DNA from: Rachicladosporium sp. CCFEE 5018
Lineage: Eukaryota > Ascomycota > Dothideomycetes > Cladosporiales > Cladosporiaceae
Assembly: GCA_002077045.2 (NCBI GenBank)
Contig: KZ111141.1
Location: forward strand, 2,660,214 to 2,695,544
Direction of reading: 5' to 3'
Length of the DNA stretch: 35,331 nt
A program made the position numbers and the translations under genes. Below the pieces are notes generated by a model. The model made no database searches and had not been told where the DNA came from. It was given only the letters and a program-made list of their open reading frames with translations. Positions 1 to 10,644 of this stretch are shown here, piece after piece; the first letter of the stretch is position 1; each line of letters begins with the position of its first letter.

Positions 1-55
1 AATCCCATCATCTATCACCTCTCACTAATAACCACCCCCATCGTAGACCGCCACG

Positions 56-971
56 ATGGGACTCTTCGACTACCTCTCCGACCTCTACACCTCCGCCACG
101 TTTCAGCCGGCGGAAGCCGAAGAGCGTCAGAACGCCGGCCCAGAAGACACCAGCGGAGAGCAATCCCGCGGCACCGATGTCAACTCCGGCGGCGTCGGCA
201 CAGCGCAACATGACCGCGGCGCGGGTGTGAAAGGTGGTGCGAGTGATTCGCTAGCTCATTCTGGGACGGATGAGGAGAGTGACGACGAGAAGGACGCAAA
301 TGCTGAGACCGCGGATAAGGCCAAGAGTAGGACTGCTGGGGAGGGCGAGAAGGGACATGTGCCTGGTGAGGGGGGCGCGAGCAGTGGGCAGAAGGGAAAA
401 GATGCTAGTGGGCCGCATGGGGGGAGTGTGAAGCAGACTGGGCTTGGTGGGGATGATGGTGGGGATGAGGAGGAGGCTGGTAGGGATGATGAGCCGGAGG
501 CGGAGGAGGAGGAGGAGGATGAGGATGATGAGCCGGTTGATCCTAAGGCTAAGCTTGAGGAGAGTGAGTTCTTCCAAATTCTCACGCGCGTGGCAACGTT
601 CAAGGCCTTGCGACCAACCCGGCACATCGCTCGTCTTGAGCTCATGTCGTGCCAATCGCGGCAACGACTGGACGTCCGATCATACTCGCACACATACTGA
701 CTTATTACAGACTGCCTGCGTACTTCGCAATGTGCACCCCTCAAGCACCACTACGACGAGTGCGCCGAGCGCGTCCAGCAGCAGCAGGAGGAGCACGGCA
801 AGGCCGAAGAGGACTGCGTGGAAGAATGTAAGCTCCTCTCACGAATTGCAATCCGCGCGATTCCATGTCTCAGAAAGTTGAATCTCGATCTGACTCGCAC
901 ATCCAGTCTTCCACATGATGCACTGCGCAAGCGCCTGCGCTGCACCCAAGCTCTTCCGACAGCTCAAGTAG
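56..971 (+). CDS. QCR6: Cytochrome bc1 complex hinge protein (QCR6/UQCRH type)
   Basis: Three exons, 56-563, 711-827 and 907-971, joined by GT-AG introns, give a 229-aa protein. The hinge protein is the acidic subunit of respiratory complex III on the intermembrane-space side, where it helps cytochrome c dock at cytochrome c1. The first ~170 residues are hydrophilic and low complexity, with a Glu/Asp run near residues 136-165. The C-terminal ~60 residues form the conserved helical hairpin: 'CAPLKHHYDECAERV' at 177-191, 'EEDCVEEFFHMMHC' at 202-215 and the ending 'KLFRQLK'. The cysteines at 171, 177, 187, 205, 215 and 219 cover the positions that form disulfides in the family. The N-terminal acidic region is longer than in the yeast protein. 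All family-specific conservation lies in exons 2 and 3, so a single-ORF reading (stop at 698-700) would miss it. Identity is secure; exon 1 length depends on the first ATG. Confidence 0.93.
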
Positions 972-1578
972 ACTACGGTCCGTCACCTCCTGGTCTTGAC
1001 ACCACACACGACTAGCTCGCCCACCAGCAGAAGACTGTACGAGTGCTGTCGATTCTGACCCAAGCTTGGTCTACCCCAGAGTAAATTCGCACTGTATAGT
1101 CATCAATCTGAACACATTTGTACCATGTGCACGTCTCGCTCATACGGTGCGACACTATCTGTTGTACTCCTGTGAGCTGTGGTCCCACGTACTCAGTCGC
1201 CGCTGCCCTCGGCTGCTAGAGGTGGTCTGCTCCGCACCACTGTTTGATTGCTGGGCACGAGCAAGATGATCTGGACTCTGCGATGGCTGCAGGAACGCAA
1301 GGTAGTGCGCTTACAAGGTCGCCTGCTGCTTAGGTCTAAACGGATCTCGACTGATCTATCCGCTCCGTCACAACCGTATGCCGTCGAATGCCTCTGCTCT
1401 GTCATCGTTGTGATAATCATATTCCGTGCTCCGATATGACGTCCGCTGCCGGAGCCGAGCTCCAATGATCGAAGTGCTTCATATATATGGAAACCATCAC
1501 GAGAGACTCTCTCAAGGTGATTTGCAGACTCACGGCATACCTAAACTTACAGTAACGAGCAACTCTCCGTCCCATACC
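972..1578 (+). promoter_or_regulatory. Intergenic region and candidate SOD promoter
   Basis: This 607-nt stretch holds the 3' flank of the hinge-protein gene and the upstream region of the Mn-SOD gene. A CCAAT pentamer lies at 1462-1466 and a TATATAT stretch at 1482-1488, about 90 nt before the SOD start codon, in plausible places for core promoter elements. No coding exon with recognisable protein similarity was seen. Promoter assignment is by position and motif only. Confidence 0.35.
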
Positions 1579-2394
1579 ATGGCTTCCACACTTCTCCGCA
1601 CGAGTGCCCTTCGCAGCGCTGTGCGCGCTTCCACTCCTTCCGCTGTTCCTCGAGCTGCTACCCTCAGCACCACATTTGTCCGCGGAAAGGCAACGCTACC
1701 GGATCTGCCATGTGAGACGCTGAATACCTTATACCTTCATTTCCTGTGAGACTGATAGCTATGGTCAGACGATTATGGCGCCCTCGAGCCGGCGATCAGC
1801 GGCCAGATCATGGAGCTCCACCACTCCAAACACCACCAGACCTACGTGAACAGCTACAACACGGCGATTGAGAAGCTCCAAGAAGCGCAGCATAAGGGAG
1901 ATATCACAACACAGCTAGCCACGCAACCTCTGATCAATTTCCACGGAGGTACGTCCGCCCAGCAACCTCGGAGCACAGTCTCTACTTGCCAGTATAGCTA
2001 ACATCACCAAGGCGGCCACACGAACCACTCCCTCTTCTGGGAGAACCTCGCCCCCACCTCCTCCGGCGGCGGCACACCCCCGTCTGGCGCCCTCGCAAAA
2101 GCCATAGACTCCTCCTTCGGCTCCCTCGAATCCTTCAAAGCCACCTTCAATACCGCGCTCGCGGGGATCCAAGGCTCGGGCTGGGCTTGGCTAGTACAAG
2201 ATACGCAGACGGGCGCGATCGGGATCAAGACGTACGCGAATCAGGACGCGGTGGTGGGGCAATTCAGGCCGCTGTTGGGCATTGATGCGTGGGAGCATGC
2301 GTATTATTTGCAGTATCAGAATCGGAAAGCGGAGTATTTTGGGGCGATTTGGAATGTGGTGAACTGGAAGGCGGTGGAAGGGAGGTACAAGTGA
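1579..2394 (+). CDS. SOD2: Mitochondrial manganese superoxide dismutase
   Basis: Exons 1579-1711, 1769-1948 and 2012-2394 encode 231 aa. The enzyme converts superoxide to oxygen and hydrogen peroxide in the mitochondrial matrix. Residues 1-~37 are Ser/Arg/Ala-rich with almost no acidic residues, as in a matrix-targeting presequence. The mature protein begins near 'ATLPDLPYDYGALEP'. The metal ligands are visible: His62 in 'MELHHSKHH', His110 in 'GGGHTNHSLFW', and Asp196 and His200 in 'DAWEHAYYLQY'. The gate residues His66 and Tyr70 are present, and Gln182 in 'ANQD' sits where the Mn-type active-site Gln is found. Both introns interrupt conserved motifs that join perfectly in frame (Tyr45 and Gly105 are split codons), which supports the splice sites. 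Length is normal for the family. An Mn cofactor is inferred from these positions. Confidence 0.96.
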
Positions 2395-4906
2395 GGGATG
2401 AGACGGTGATGACATGGGTGATTGAGTGCAAAAACTAGGGGCTGAGCAAAGCTGTACAATATATGGACCATTGCAGACACCCTGTGCTTTGACCATGAAT
2501 CGATCGCTGGGTGTGCTGACTGCGAGCGTTCGCTTGTAGTCGAAGGTCGTCGAGCGTTCTCATGCACCTGCTCACACTGACAGCACGATCGACATAATTT
2601 GTCCAGAACTCATTGGCACTGCATGGCCGCCTGCCTGATTGGTCTCTGCACGCAACGCCCTCGAGCTGACACCGCCGTGGTAGCAGCTTAGACGATCCTG
2701 ACTCGACGACTCGGCGAGGGCCGTCGTGTCAACGCATCGAGATGGTCCTCCGCATCATGGTCGGATCAGGTGCTTCATAAAGCGAGTCGTTCGGGGCCAA
2801 GCACACTTCCGGTCTGAAGACGAGCCTACCTTACTCATACCAATGCGTGCAACGTCATGGTCAAACGGTCGAACCGAGATCATCTCCATGATAGCGCCGG
2901 CATGCGGTGCGTGGAGGTTCACTCGCGTGAAACACAGCGGTTTGGTGCGCGCGAGCAGCGCCCGAGCGTGTTCAGGTGGACATCAGAGAGGGCTGATCGC
3001 CGTTGTCGAGGGCTGTGTGCCGTGTTCTAGCGTGCTTCGAAGATTGTTCTCTAGGCAGATACAAATCTGTGCGTTCTGCAAGGGTGACGATGATCGTGAT
3101 GGGGACGGACGCTCGACATCGCCAGCATCGCGTAGGGAGGGTACGAGGGAATTATGTGCCCTCGATCAGCGCAAATGATAGTAACTGGCAAGACTGGGCA
3201 TGGAGAGCAGATCGATTCTACCTTACAGACGGCATCGCCTACACGTAGATGTAACGGACGTGGTTGATCCGATATCGAGATCACTTGATTGCAGTACGGC
3301 TTAGCATTACTTCGAAACAGCTATAGGTCCATGCGCTATACGTGAGACCCACGAAATCTCCACCAGGCCGTGCCGAAGCATCGCTGTTATGCGTCCACTT
3401 CTCCGTCTACCGCACGGAAAAGATGACGCTGCTAACAGGTTCGCAGCCTTGTGACGGATATGCCAATTTCGCCTGCGAACGAGGGCAGCAGCGCCCACCA
3501 TTGAGAGGCCCGTCCAAGAGGCCCGTCCGCTCAGCCCTACAACGTGAGACCATGTCGTTTGCAACAGCCCTGTTGCATGTGCTGATGCTTGAAAAGTCGG
3601 TTGCTTCGATTGACGCCATGTGGCGCTTGGGCAGTCATATAGAAGGGGTGGAGGGGATCTGCAGTCATGTTGCCGTTTCTTTCGTGTTGCTGTAATTTGG
3701 GTCTTGTCGTGCGAAGCAACTCTGGAGAATCGCTGCGTCGATCAATACAGGCCACGGAGCGCGTTATCTTGCAATTGAAAAATCGAAAACTCCATTGATC
3801 GCTCAACCAGACTGAGCAGCTGCATCTTTAACCTACTCAGTGGCGGAGCAAAGAATAATACTCGTAAACGATCGGTAGACTCGGCATACTCGACATCCGT
3901 CGATCCTCATTCGACTCTCACCGGCACATCCAACGGGTTATACCGATCATCGAAGCAGCACACCATAGCTTGTTCTTTGGTTACAGCGCGGTCTAGGACG
4001 CCAGCTATCCTCTCTGCCGGCACTCAAGTGTACCGTTTGGGACACGGACTCGGCGAGATCGTACCGAACCACGGTACAGAGCGCGTGTCTGCGTGGTGGT
4101 AGGGTACTTCGAGTTACCAGCAGATCACGGCGTGGGGGAACGACAGTAATCAACAGAAGGGTTGTGATATTCGAGCAATCAGAGTGTTGCGATTTGAAAC
4201 TGAAAGGAGGTCAGAGGGCTATTCTTGGGTCGAAGCCAGAAGGAAGGAGCCGGACGGACGGTCCCGAAAGTGACCCCCAAGCGCAACTGTGATCAGGGGC
4301 CTTCTCTTAAACACACAGCACGGACGCCTTCACAGCGCGCATCAGCATACACGACCGACTTTTTGGTGCATCGGTCTACAGCTTGGGCTTCTTCTCATTT
4401 ACATTTGGACTGGGTCGCGTTGAGATCAGATCGAGGAAGGTACGTGAGATGGTCATTCCCTTGGAAGGCACGATGGACGCGCGGTATGCGACTGCCAGAC
4501 TCTCCCACGGCCCCCTCGAGTTGACTCTGCGTTATACGAGGCCTCTGTGGACACCAGAGTCAACTTGAGAGAGCCTGATGAGAGTGCTGGCAAATGCAAG
4601 GCGAAAGTGCACTTGCGACGAGACAAGAACGTTGGCTGACCGAGCGCAAAGTGTGTGAAGTGTTGTTGTCCTTCATCAAGACACCGATAATCACGCACGT
4701 ACCACATATACTTCATCGACACCCGCACACTCCCATACGCATGATAGCAGCACGTCGACGCTGCTATAACAACAACACATCTGTGACGGTGCGCCGAGTC
4801 CACCGCGCCTGACCGGCGTCGCGTCATCACGTGCGACCGTAAAACTCTGCCAGTCAGTAAACCTTGGAGTGATACATTGTCGAGCGCAAAGGGAAACAGA
4901 CTGTGA
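2395..4906. other. 2.5 kb gene-free stretch upstream of the C2H2 gene
   Basis: Only short open frames without recognisable protein character occur here, on both strands. I found no tRNA-like, rRNA-like or transposon-like sequence. The stretch separates the SOD gene from a transcription-factor gene on the same strand. Long upstream regions with long leaders are common for fungal regulators, so it most likely holds the SOD 3' end and the C2H2 promoter and leader. That role is inference. Confidence 0.4.
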
Positions 4907-6561
4907 ATGTCTCTGCCTTCGATAGGACAGGTGCTACTTTCACAGCCGAGAAAGAGAAGGGACTCGCGCGTGAACATGGATCTCCACACGTTGCTCAATA
5001 CTAACAGACACGCTGTAGCCGCAGGCGGACACAACAACATGCAATACGAGATACCCTTGCCTATGCAAGCCCACCACGATATGAGCGGTGGGCAACACTA
5101 CTCGCAAAACCTCTATGTCCCCAACGGCCACTCGAGAATAAAGTCCGAGGCCGGCTCGGATCGCGGCGTATCGCCACACCCCTCCGATCCATCTTCACGT
5201 TACTCCTCCCAAACACCGCAGAACAACATCGCGTACCAGCAAATGGCGAATCAGCTGTCGAATGGGATGCGGTATCCCTCGCCCGCTCAGATGCAGAGCA
5301 TCCAGGGTGGCAATGCGATGCCGCTCATCCAGCACAGCTATCACCCGAACGCGCCAGACCAGTCATATCAACAACAAGCGCAGTCTGGTGCGGTGCAGCC
5401 AGTGGTACATCATGACGAAGCATCATTAGAAGACACACCCAGGACGAGTTCGTTACCAAAGGCCTTCGCGTGTTCAACATGCGCCAAGGGCTTTGCAAGG
5501 AGGAGTGATCTTGCGCGTCACGGTAAGCGGAAAGGGCTAGATTTGTCGATGGCGCAGAACTGACAGAGCGGCAGAGCGCATTCATAGCGGAGTACGGCCG
5601 CATATGTGCGAGCACCCGGGGTGCGGGAAGCAGTTCATTCAACGGTCGGCGCTTACAGTGCATTCGCGAGTCCACACAGGGGAGAAGCCGCACATGTGCG
5701 AGCGATGCGGAAAGGTGAGATGTCATGCTAGTGATGTGTATCGGACTGTATGCTGACAATCCGCAGCCATTCAGTGATTCGAGTTCTCTCGCCCGCCATC
5801 GACGCATCCACTCTGGCAAGCGGCCATACAAGTGCCCATACGCCGATTGTCAAAAGACGTTCACTCGCCGTACGACTTTGACGCGTCATCAGAATCATCA
5901 CACTGGAACCATTGAGGAGTCGGAGGCAGCAACTGCAGCAGCGCTTGCATCGCGCGTGTCGTTGGCAACGCAGCGGTCGAGAGGGTCAGATGAAGAGGAG
6001 GCATACTCGGTGGATGGCAAGTCGCCTCTGCCTCATCCCAGCAGACCATCTTCGGTGTCGCCAGGGTCAGCAATGGGAGGCAGTGTGGCTCATCTCGAGC
6101 GTCAGAACTCGGACTACTACATGGCGGCGATGAACGGCGGCATGGCGCCTGGGCTTCCACCTCATCTGCGTGGAATGAACCCGACATCTCGCTCCGGGTC
6201 ACCCGCGCAGTACTCGATGCCTCCGAGCGCACAGATCTCGCGGCCGCCTCTCACGTCCAATCCATCGTCTGGCTACAATCCCCCTCAGATCCTTGAGCCG
6301 CCTACGGGTCATCAGAATGGCAGTGGTCACAACAGCCCACATCTCAGCAACGCCATGGGCTGGCAGTCACCCCACAGCGGCATGTCAACGAATGGGCACG
6401 ACTCGCAATATGGTTTCGGACCTGACAGCAATCAATATGCCGTAGCTCCTGGGCAGCCGATGTACTACCATCAACAACGTCCGCATAGTACTGGTCCCAT
6501 GGACTATCAAAACCAGATGCGTGGACCTGGACCGGAGATGTGGGCACAGCATCATTCTTAG
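4907..6561 (+). CDS. C2H2 zinc-finger transcription factor with four fingers (complete copy)
   Basis: Exons 4907-5522, 5575-5714 and 5767-6561 encode 516 aa. Four adjacent C2H2 fingers are visible after splicing: finger 1 at about 189-209 (split by intron 1), finger 2 at 217-239 (C-X4-C), finger 3 at 247-267 (split by intron 2), finger 4 at 275-297 (C-X4-C). They are joined by 'TGEKPH', 'SGVRPH' and 'SGKRPY' linkers, which indicates sequence-specific DNA binding in the nucleus. The flanks are Gln/Pro/Ser/Asn-rich and disordered, as in fungal regulators. The ATG at 4907 has a weak context (T at -3). The in-frame ATG at 4976 has A at -3 and G at +4 and may be the true start, giving 493 aa beginning 'MDLHTLLN'. 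The stop at 6559-6561 is followed by an in-frame open tail. Target genes cannot be told from sequence and I do not assign a symbol. The 3' part recurs at 14506-14847. Confidence 0.9.
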
Positions 6562-6783
6562 GAGGACGAACGCTCGAATATAGCTCCACTCGCGCCTGTG
6601 CAGGACGAAGCTGCGTCCGCTGAGCCCGTCATCAAACACGAGGAGACGGAGAATGCCGTAGATCCATCACTCATCTACCCTACGCTCGCACAACCGAAGC
6701 CTATTAGCCCAGACAAGATCCGTCGGCTGAGTGAGCTACTCGCCACCACCGAAGATCCAGAGAAAAACTCTCAAGATAATTGA
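6562..6783 (+). other. In-frame open tail after the C2H2 stop codon
   Basis: Directly after the TAG at 6559-6561 the same frame stays open for 73 codons, to a TGA at 6781-6783. The translated tail has protein-like composition: acidic, with 'PVIKHEETENAV' (Ile-Lys-His-Glu fits a sumoylation consensus) and 'SPDKIRRLSELLATTEDPEK'. It could be a former C-terminus lost to a nonsense mutation, a readthrough extension, an exon reached by splicing that skips the TAG ('attcttag' could act as an acceptor), or chance. In the right copy the same TAG is present and a 1-nt deletion after 'cctattagcc' shifts this frame. Confidence 0.4.
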
Positions 6784-7676
6784 GCGCTTGCTTGAGCACT
6801 TCCAGCACCTCTCTGGTGTGCGGCTCTGCAGCGCGCTACTCCACGGAGAGCTCAACCTGCACGCAATCATTTCCTATGTCACCGAGGTCTCTCTAGACCA
6901 TCACCACACGACTGAGCCTCTACACGGCTCCTAATCACCGGGGATGCGCGACCATACAGTTGCGCATCGTCCGCATAATGCATCGACTTTTCCCTCATCT
7001 CTAGCATGACGAGTGTACGACCCGGATGGCGCTGGTGTACTATACCTGCCTGGCTCTTTCAGGGGCCGGGCATTGAAAATTTTGGACGGGTGTGGGGCGT
7101 GTAATGGATGGTTTCGCAAAGGGTTAGAATGTAACAGATGGGAATCGAGGGCGTAATACCACTGGCGTATGGGAGTGCTTCTGAAAGCCAGAAGCCTGCT
7201 TGAGGAGACTGTGAGAGTATGGAAGCTTTAACCCATCACTGCGTCTCACTTGTCCATTGTTACCTTCAGCGTGGCAGTTTCGTGTGGTGTCCTGCTGTGA
7301 TCGTGCCTTCCTCGCTAATAGACGCCTGCGTTCCTTCCAGCTTGACTTCAACCTCATGGCGGACACTCCCGCAGGGCACTACCACAACAAATTAATCTGC
7401 ACTTGCCTCCACATAACGCCCACACTCGGGCGTCTCGGATCGACCGTTGGATTCATCAGAACATCATACAAACGCATTGCATCCCGCGCATTGTAACTCG
7501 CTACTTCCTTCGCACTTCCCGCATCAAGCCGCGTACCATTACTTCACGCAAACGCTCGACCAGACGGACGAATTACAGGGTCCCTTCTACCGCATGTCTC
7601 CTTGTCGAGTCATTTGTTTACCACCCATGGTCGCTGGCCGCTCCAGGCAACAACGCGCGTGCTAGATTCGAGGGAG
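6784..7676. other. Intergenic region between the C2H2 and F-box-like genes
   Basis: No gene is supportable in this 0.9 kb. It should contain the 3' end of the C2H2 transcript and the promoter/leader of the F-box-like gene. It is repeated with small differences in the right copy, including an insertion near 15493-15520 relative to 7212-7235. Short open frames here differ between the copies and look non-coding. Confidence 0.4.
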
Positions 7677-8970
7677 ATGTCGGCATTACCAGGTTCACGT
7701 GAGGATACGATGGATTTGCCCTTGACGGATAGGTCACTACGCCAGGATGAGGCTGGGAAGAAGCGCAAGACGAGGCCTTCTGTGCATCCCGTTGGTGAGG
7801 CTGTCAAGAGGTCTAAGATGCGCTTGAGGTCACACACGGGAACAGAGAATCGTGATGGGGTACTGGGGGTTGCAACCGAAGGGATGGCGGACGGGTTGAT
7901 GAGCGGACCCTCGCCTGTATGTGGCAAGGGCAAAGGGAAGCAGAAGGTGGAAGTGGAGGTCAAGCCCTTCAGACTCATGGACCTGCCGACAGAGGTGCGC
8001 CTGGAGATTTACCGCGCGTGTTTGACGCGACCTTACCCCATCATGCTCTCGAAAGAGCTTACGCCTGTCCCCAAGGCAACGGCTTATGAGGCTGTGAACG
8101 AGAACCAGCAGCCCTTAACGAGGGTCAGCGATCCAGGATCTCTCACCGCCATGATGGCCGTTCCCACCACATCCACCGCGGCCCAACCCCGTCCTTGGCG
8201 CCGTGCAGTTCGCGCTCTGCATCGCGGCCCGGTAGCAACTACCGGACACCCGAACAGCACGAATCCTATGACTGTCTACGCCGGCGTCCACCGCTCTTCA
8301 CCGCAAAGCACCCCTGCCACTGCCACTGCGTCTGGCAGCGCCGAAGACCTCCTCAGCCCAGTCCGCGCAGCTCGTTCTCGAGACGCCGACCCGCTACTCG
8401 TCACGATCCTCCGCACCAATAAGCTGGTCTACAAGGAAGCTCGCAACATCGTCTACGGCGACAATGTCTTCACCCTCGACCTCAACACCGCGCAATATAC
8501 CCTCTCAGCCCTGCACCAGCGCTCCCGTGGCCAGATCAAACGCATTCACGTCACGATCCCAACGCACAATGACATCTTGGAGCGCTTCGCCGAGGTCGTG
8601 AGGCTGAGCTTCAGGTACTGCTGGCGCTTAAGGCAGCTGTGCATCAACATGCCTTTCGTCATTCCAGGCGCGGACGGCAGTGGGACGAATGGTAACACTA
8701 CTGTGTATGCGAACGCCTTTGACATTCTGAGGTGGTTGCCGAAGCAGTGCGAGATTGTGCTCGAGGGGAATGTCTGTGAGGAGGTAAGGAGCGTGGTGGA
8801 CAAGAACGCCAACCTGGCGAAGGACCTTGATGAGGTGAGTTTGGTCCTATCGTATCATGTTGGAGAGCTAGACTGACGTGATGGTGCAGGTTGCTTATGC
8901 CAGGCGGCAGCTCATCTCGAACGACAACGACAGGGCGCCGAGGGATGCGCACAGGGCGTTTCGATGTTGA
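7677..8970 (+). CDS. F-box-like protein, left copy
   Basis: Exons 7677-8834 and 8890-8970 encode 412 aa. The first in-frame ATG (7677, G at -3) is used; a second ATG lies at 7710. Residues ~97-125 carry 'FRLMDLPTEVRLEIYRACL', the hydrophobic-LP-E-R-I-Y pattern of F-box-like N-terminal motifs common in Dothideomycete proteins. Such proteins usually link substrates to SCF ubiquitin ligases, but no substrate-binding repeat (WD40, LRR) is visible. A stretch near residues 240-262 ('DPLLVTILRTNKLVYKEA', 'YGDNVFTLDL') matches the layout of this family, in which an 'R-x-N-x-x-(I/V)-x-x-E-A' segment follows the F-box. Residues 1-95 are basic and disordered. The intron ends in 'gtgcag' and splicing adds a 26-residue C-terminus. 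This copy differs from the right copy at about 19 residues, mostly in the disordered N-terminus. Function unknown. Confidence 0.8.
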
Positions 8971-10644
8971 GAGTGGTTTTGTCGGTGTCTCGTTGAACGA
9001 GAAATGTGTTATGCTTTCACGACCAGGATGATGGCCATTGTTGGTCACTACTGAGGCTGTGCGACGGCAAGCATTGTCGAACACTCTTGCCCGCAAGTCT
9101 TACTATGTGTGGCAATGGCCTCGCCATGACGAGCGCGAAATGGAGGGCATTGAGCTGTTGAACAGAGTGCCCGTTGGTTTTTCCGAGCAGAACGATGCTT
9201 TCGCCATGACGAGCGCAAGACGGAGGGCATGAACTTGTTGGACAGAGCAGCTCTTGGGTTTGGCAGAGGAACGGAAGGCTTCGGACTCACGCATGGCGCG
9301 AAGGAAGACCTGGGCACCCCTGAGCAGTCTTCACAGGGCGCAACGACTGCAAGTCGTACGAAAGCGGTAGGCGATTACCTGCCTTGAACGAGAACAGGAC
9401 TGTATGATACAACAGCATTTAGTATTGGACTTTCGGTCTAGTTGGAGATTGCATACTGCGTCAAGCTTTGACTGTTCAACGGCAGCATACCGCGTTCCGC
9501 CCGTGACCCATGTCGCTGATCAGAAGATACTGGGGATACTGCTTCCCTTATCAGACACATGTTCCTGTACTTGCATGATAAGCCACTCGGTTGTAGTAGG
9601 CGTGGCGCTGTGATATCTCTCGGGTGTGGAGGGAAGGCTCGTGCCGTATCGGCTAGGCCGTATCGATCGACAACTGTTCGGAGTACTGAGTTGTGAGTTG
9701 AAGAGCGAACTTCTGCATTCTCAGCACACCACTTCCTACTCCATAGATGGGGCATGGAGCCCTTTGCTTTCCTTGGACATTCCTGGTCCATACTAGGAGC
9801 GGAGGCCTCTTTCGAGAGGTATCGCGTGCATAGTGTCGATGGTGGCAAACCAACATACACACCAACATCTGGGACGTCACATCTGACTTCGCCCACTCCA
9901 TACCATTTCTTGGCTCGAAGTGAACCCCACTTCCCAGTACCTCTCGGAGCCCAGACCGTTTAGTGTTGCCGCGCACCCGGAGAAGTTGCGATGATGACTG
10001 TGCCACTATACGACAAGGCTGCTGGCGAGCGTGCATGCATGCTGCCCATGGGCAGAACCGGACTCACTGCGGTCGCATTCTAATCTGCTTGTCACGCCCA
10101 ACGACCAATTGCGGTCTTGTTCGCAGCAAAATGGAATCCAGGACACGAGATCAATGACCATCGGAGCTGTGCGCTTCCGGTTAGCGAATTACTTGGCTTG
10201 ACAAAACGCGCAGTAAATCTTACCGATCGCGTGGGAGAAGAACCCTGAGGCTCGGACCTTTGATAAGGAACCCCGCCTTGTCAGTACCAGGCCATGCGAC
10301 CTTTGCAGATCCAAGCCACGCACATCGCCGCCTTAGTGCGCAAAAGAAAGGCGAAAGGATGCGGTGCCAGGCCGCAAAGCAAGGCTAGTACTGGTCGAGT
10401 CGCGTGCCCTGCCCGCTCGACGCCTCTGCCCAGGCCCCGTCGTGACATCAAACCTTACTCCACCACTCCAGCTAGCCTGCATCCACCTCGCCAACCCATG
10501 TCTCTCTGAAAGTCAGCGGTCCCGTGGCGTAGTACTACGCTCTGAGATTCTTTCTGATCTTCCTCTTTCTTTACTACACCCTCCGCGCATTGCGCACTAT
10601 ACCACTAACCCGACCTCCCGCCATATTTTGGCGACACAAACACC
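8971..10644. other. Intergenic region between the F-box-like gene and the permease
   Basis: This 1.7 kb separates two same-strand genes. Apart from the 80-nt tandem repeat near its left end I see no supportable gene. The few open frames shared by both copies lack good start codons or protein character. The last ~200 nt before the permease start are pyrimidine-rich, as is usual for fungal promoters and leaders. Confidence 0.4.
9121..9280 (+). repeat. Two tandem ~80-nt units, left copy
   Basis: Unit 1 begins at 9121 and unit 2 at 9201, both with 'tcgccatgacgagcgc', followed by related sequence around 'ggagggcat' and 'acagag'. The units are diverged but clearly homologous. In the right copy the period is 81 nt, so both units stay in one open frame, whereas here a 1-nt deletion breaks that frame. 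Confidence 0.7.

Noticed and set aside
256..744. Long minus-strand frame over the hinge-protein gene with Ser-rich translation
   Set aside because: It is the antisense of the GAG/GAT-rich acidic exon; low-complexity codons remove stops on the other strand.
2726..3178. 150-codon plus-strand frame in the 2.5 kb gene-free stretch
   Set aside because: No ATG at its start, no motif, Arg/Cys/Ser-rich composition typical of chance frames in GC-rich non-coding DNA.
9438..9896. 152-codon minus-strand frame of equal length in both copies (also 17729-18187)
   Set aside because: It starts with GTG, has no recognisable motif, and the copies differ by non-conservative changes. Equal length follows from the near-identity of the blocks.
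9754..9963. 69-codon ATG frame present in both copies (also 18045-18254)
   Set aside because: Five amino-acid differences in so short a frame, no family resemblance and no splice support; likely chance.
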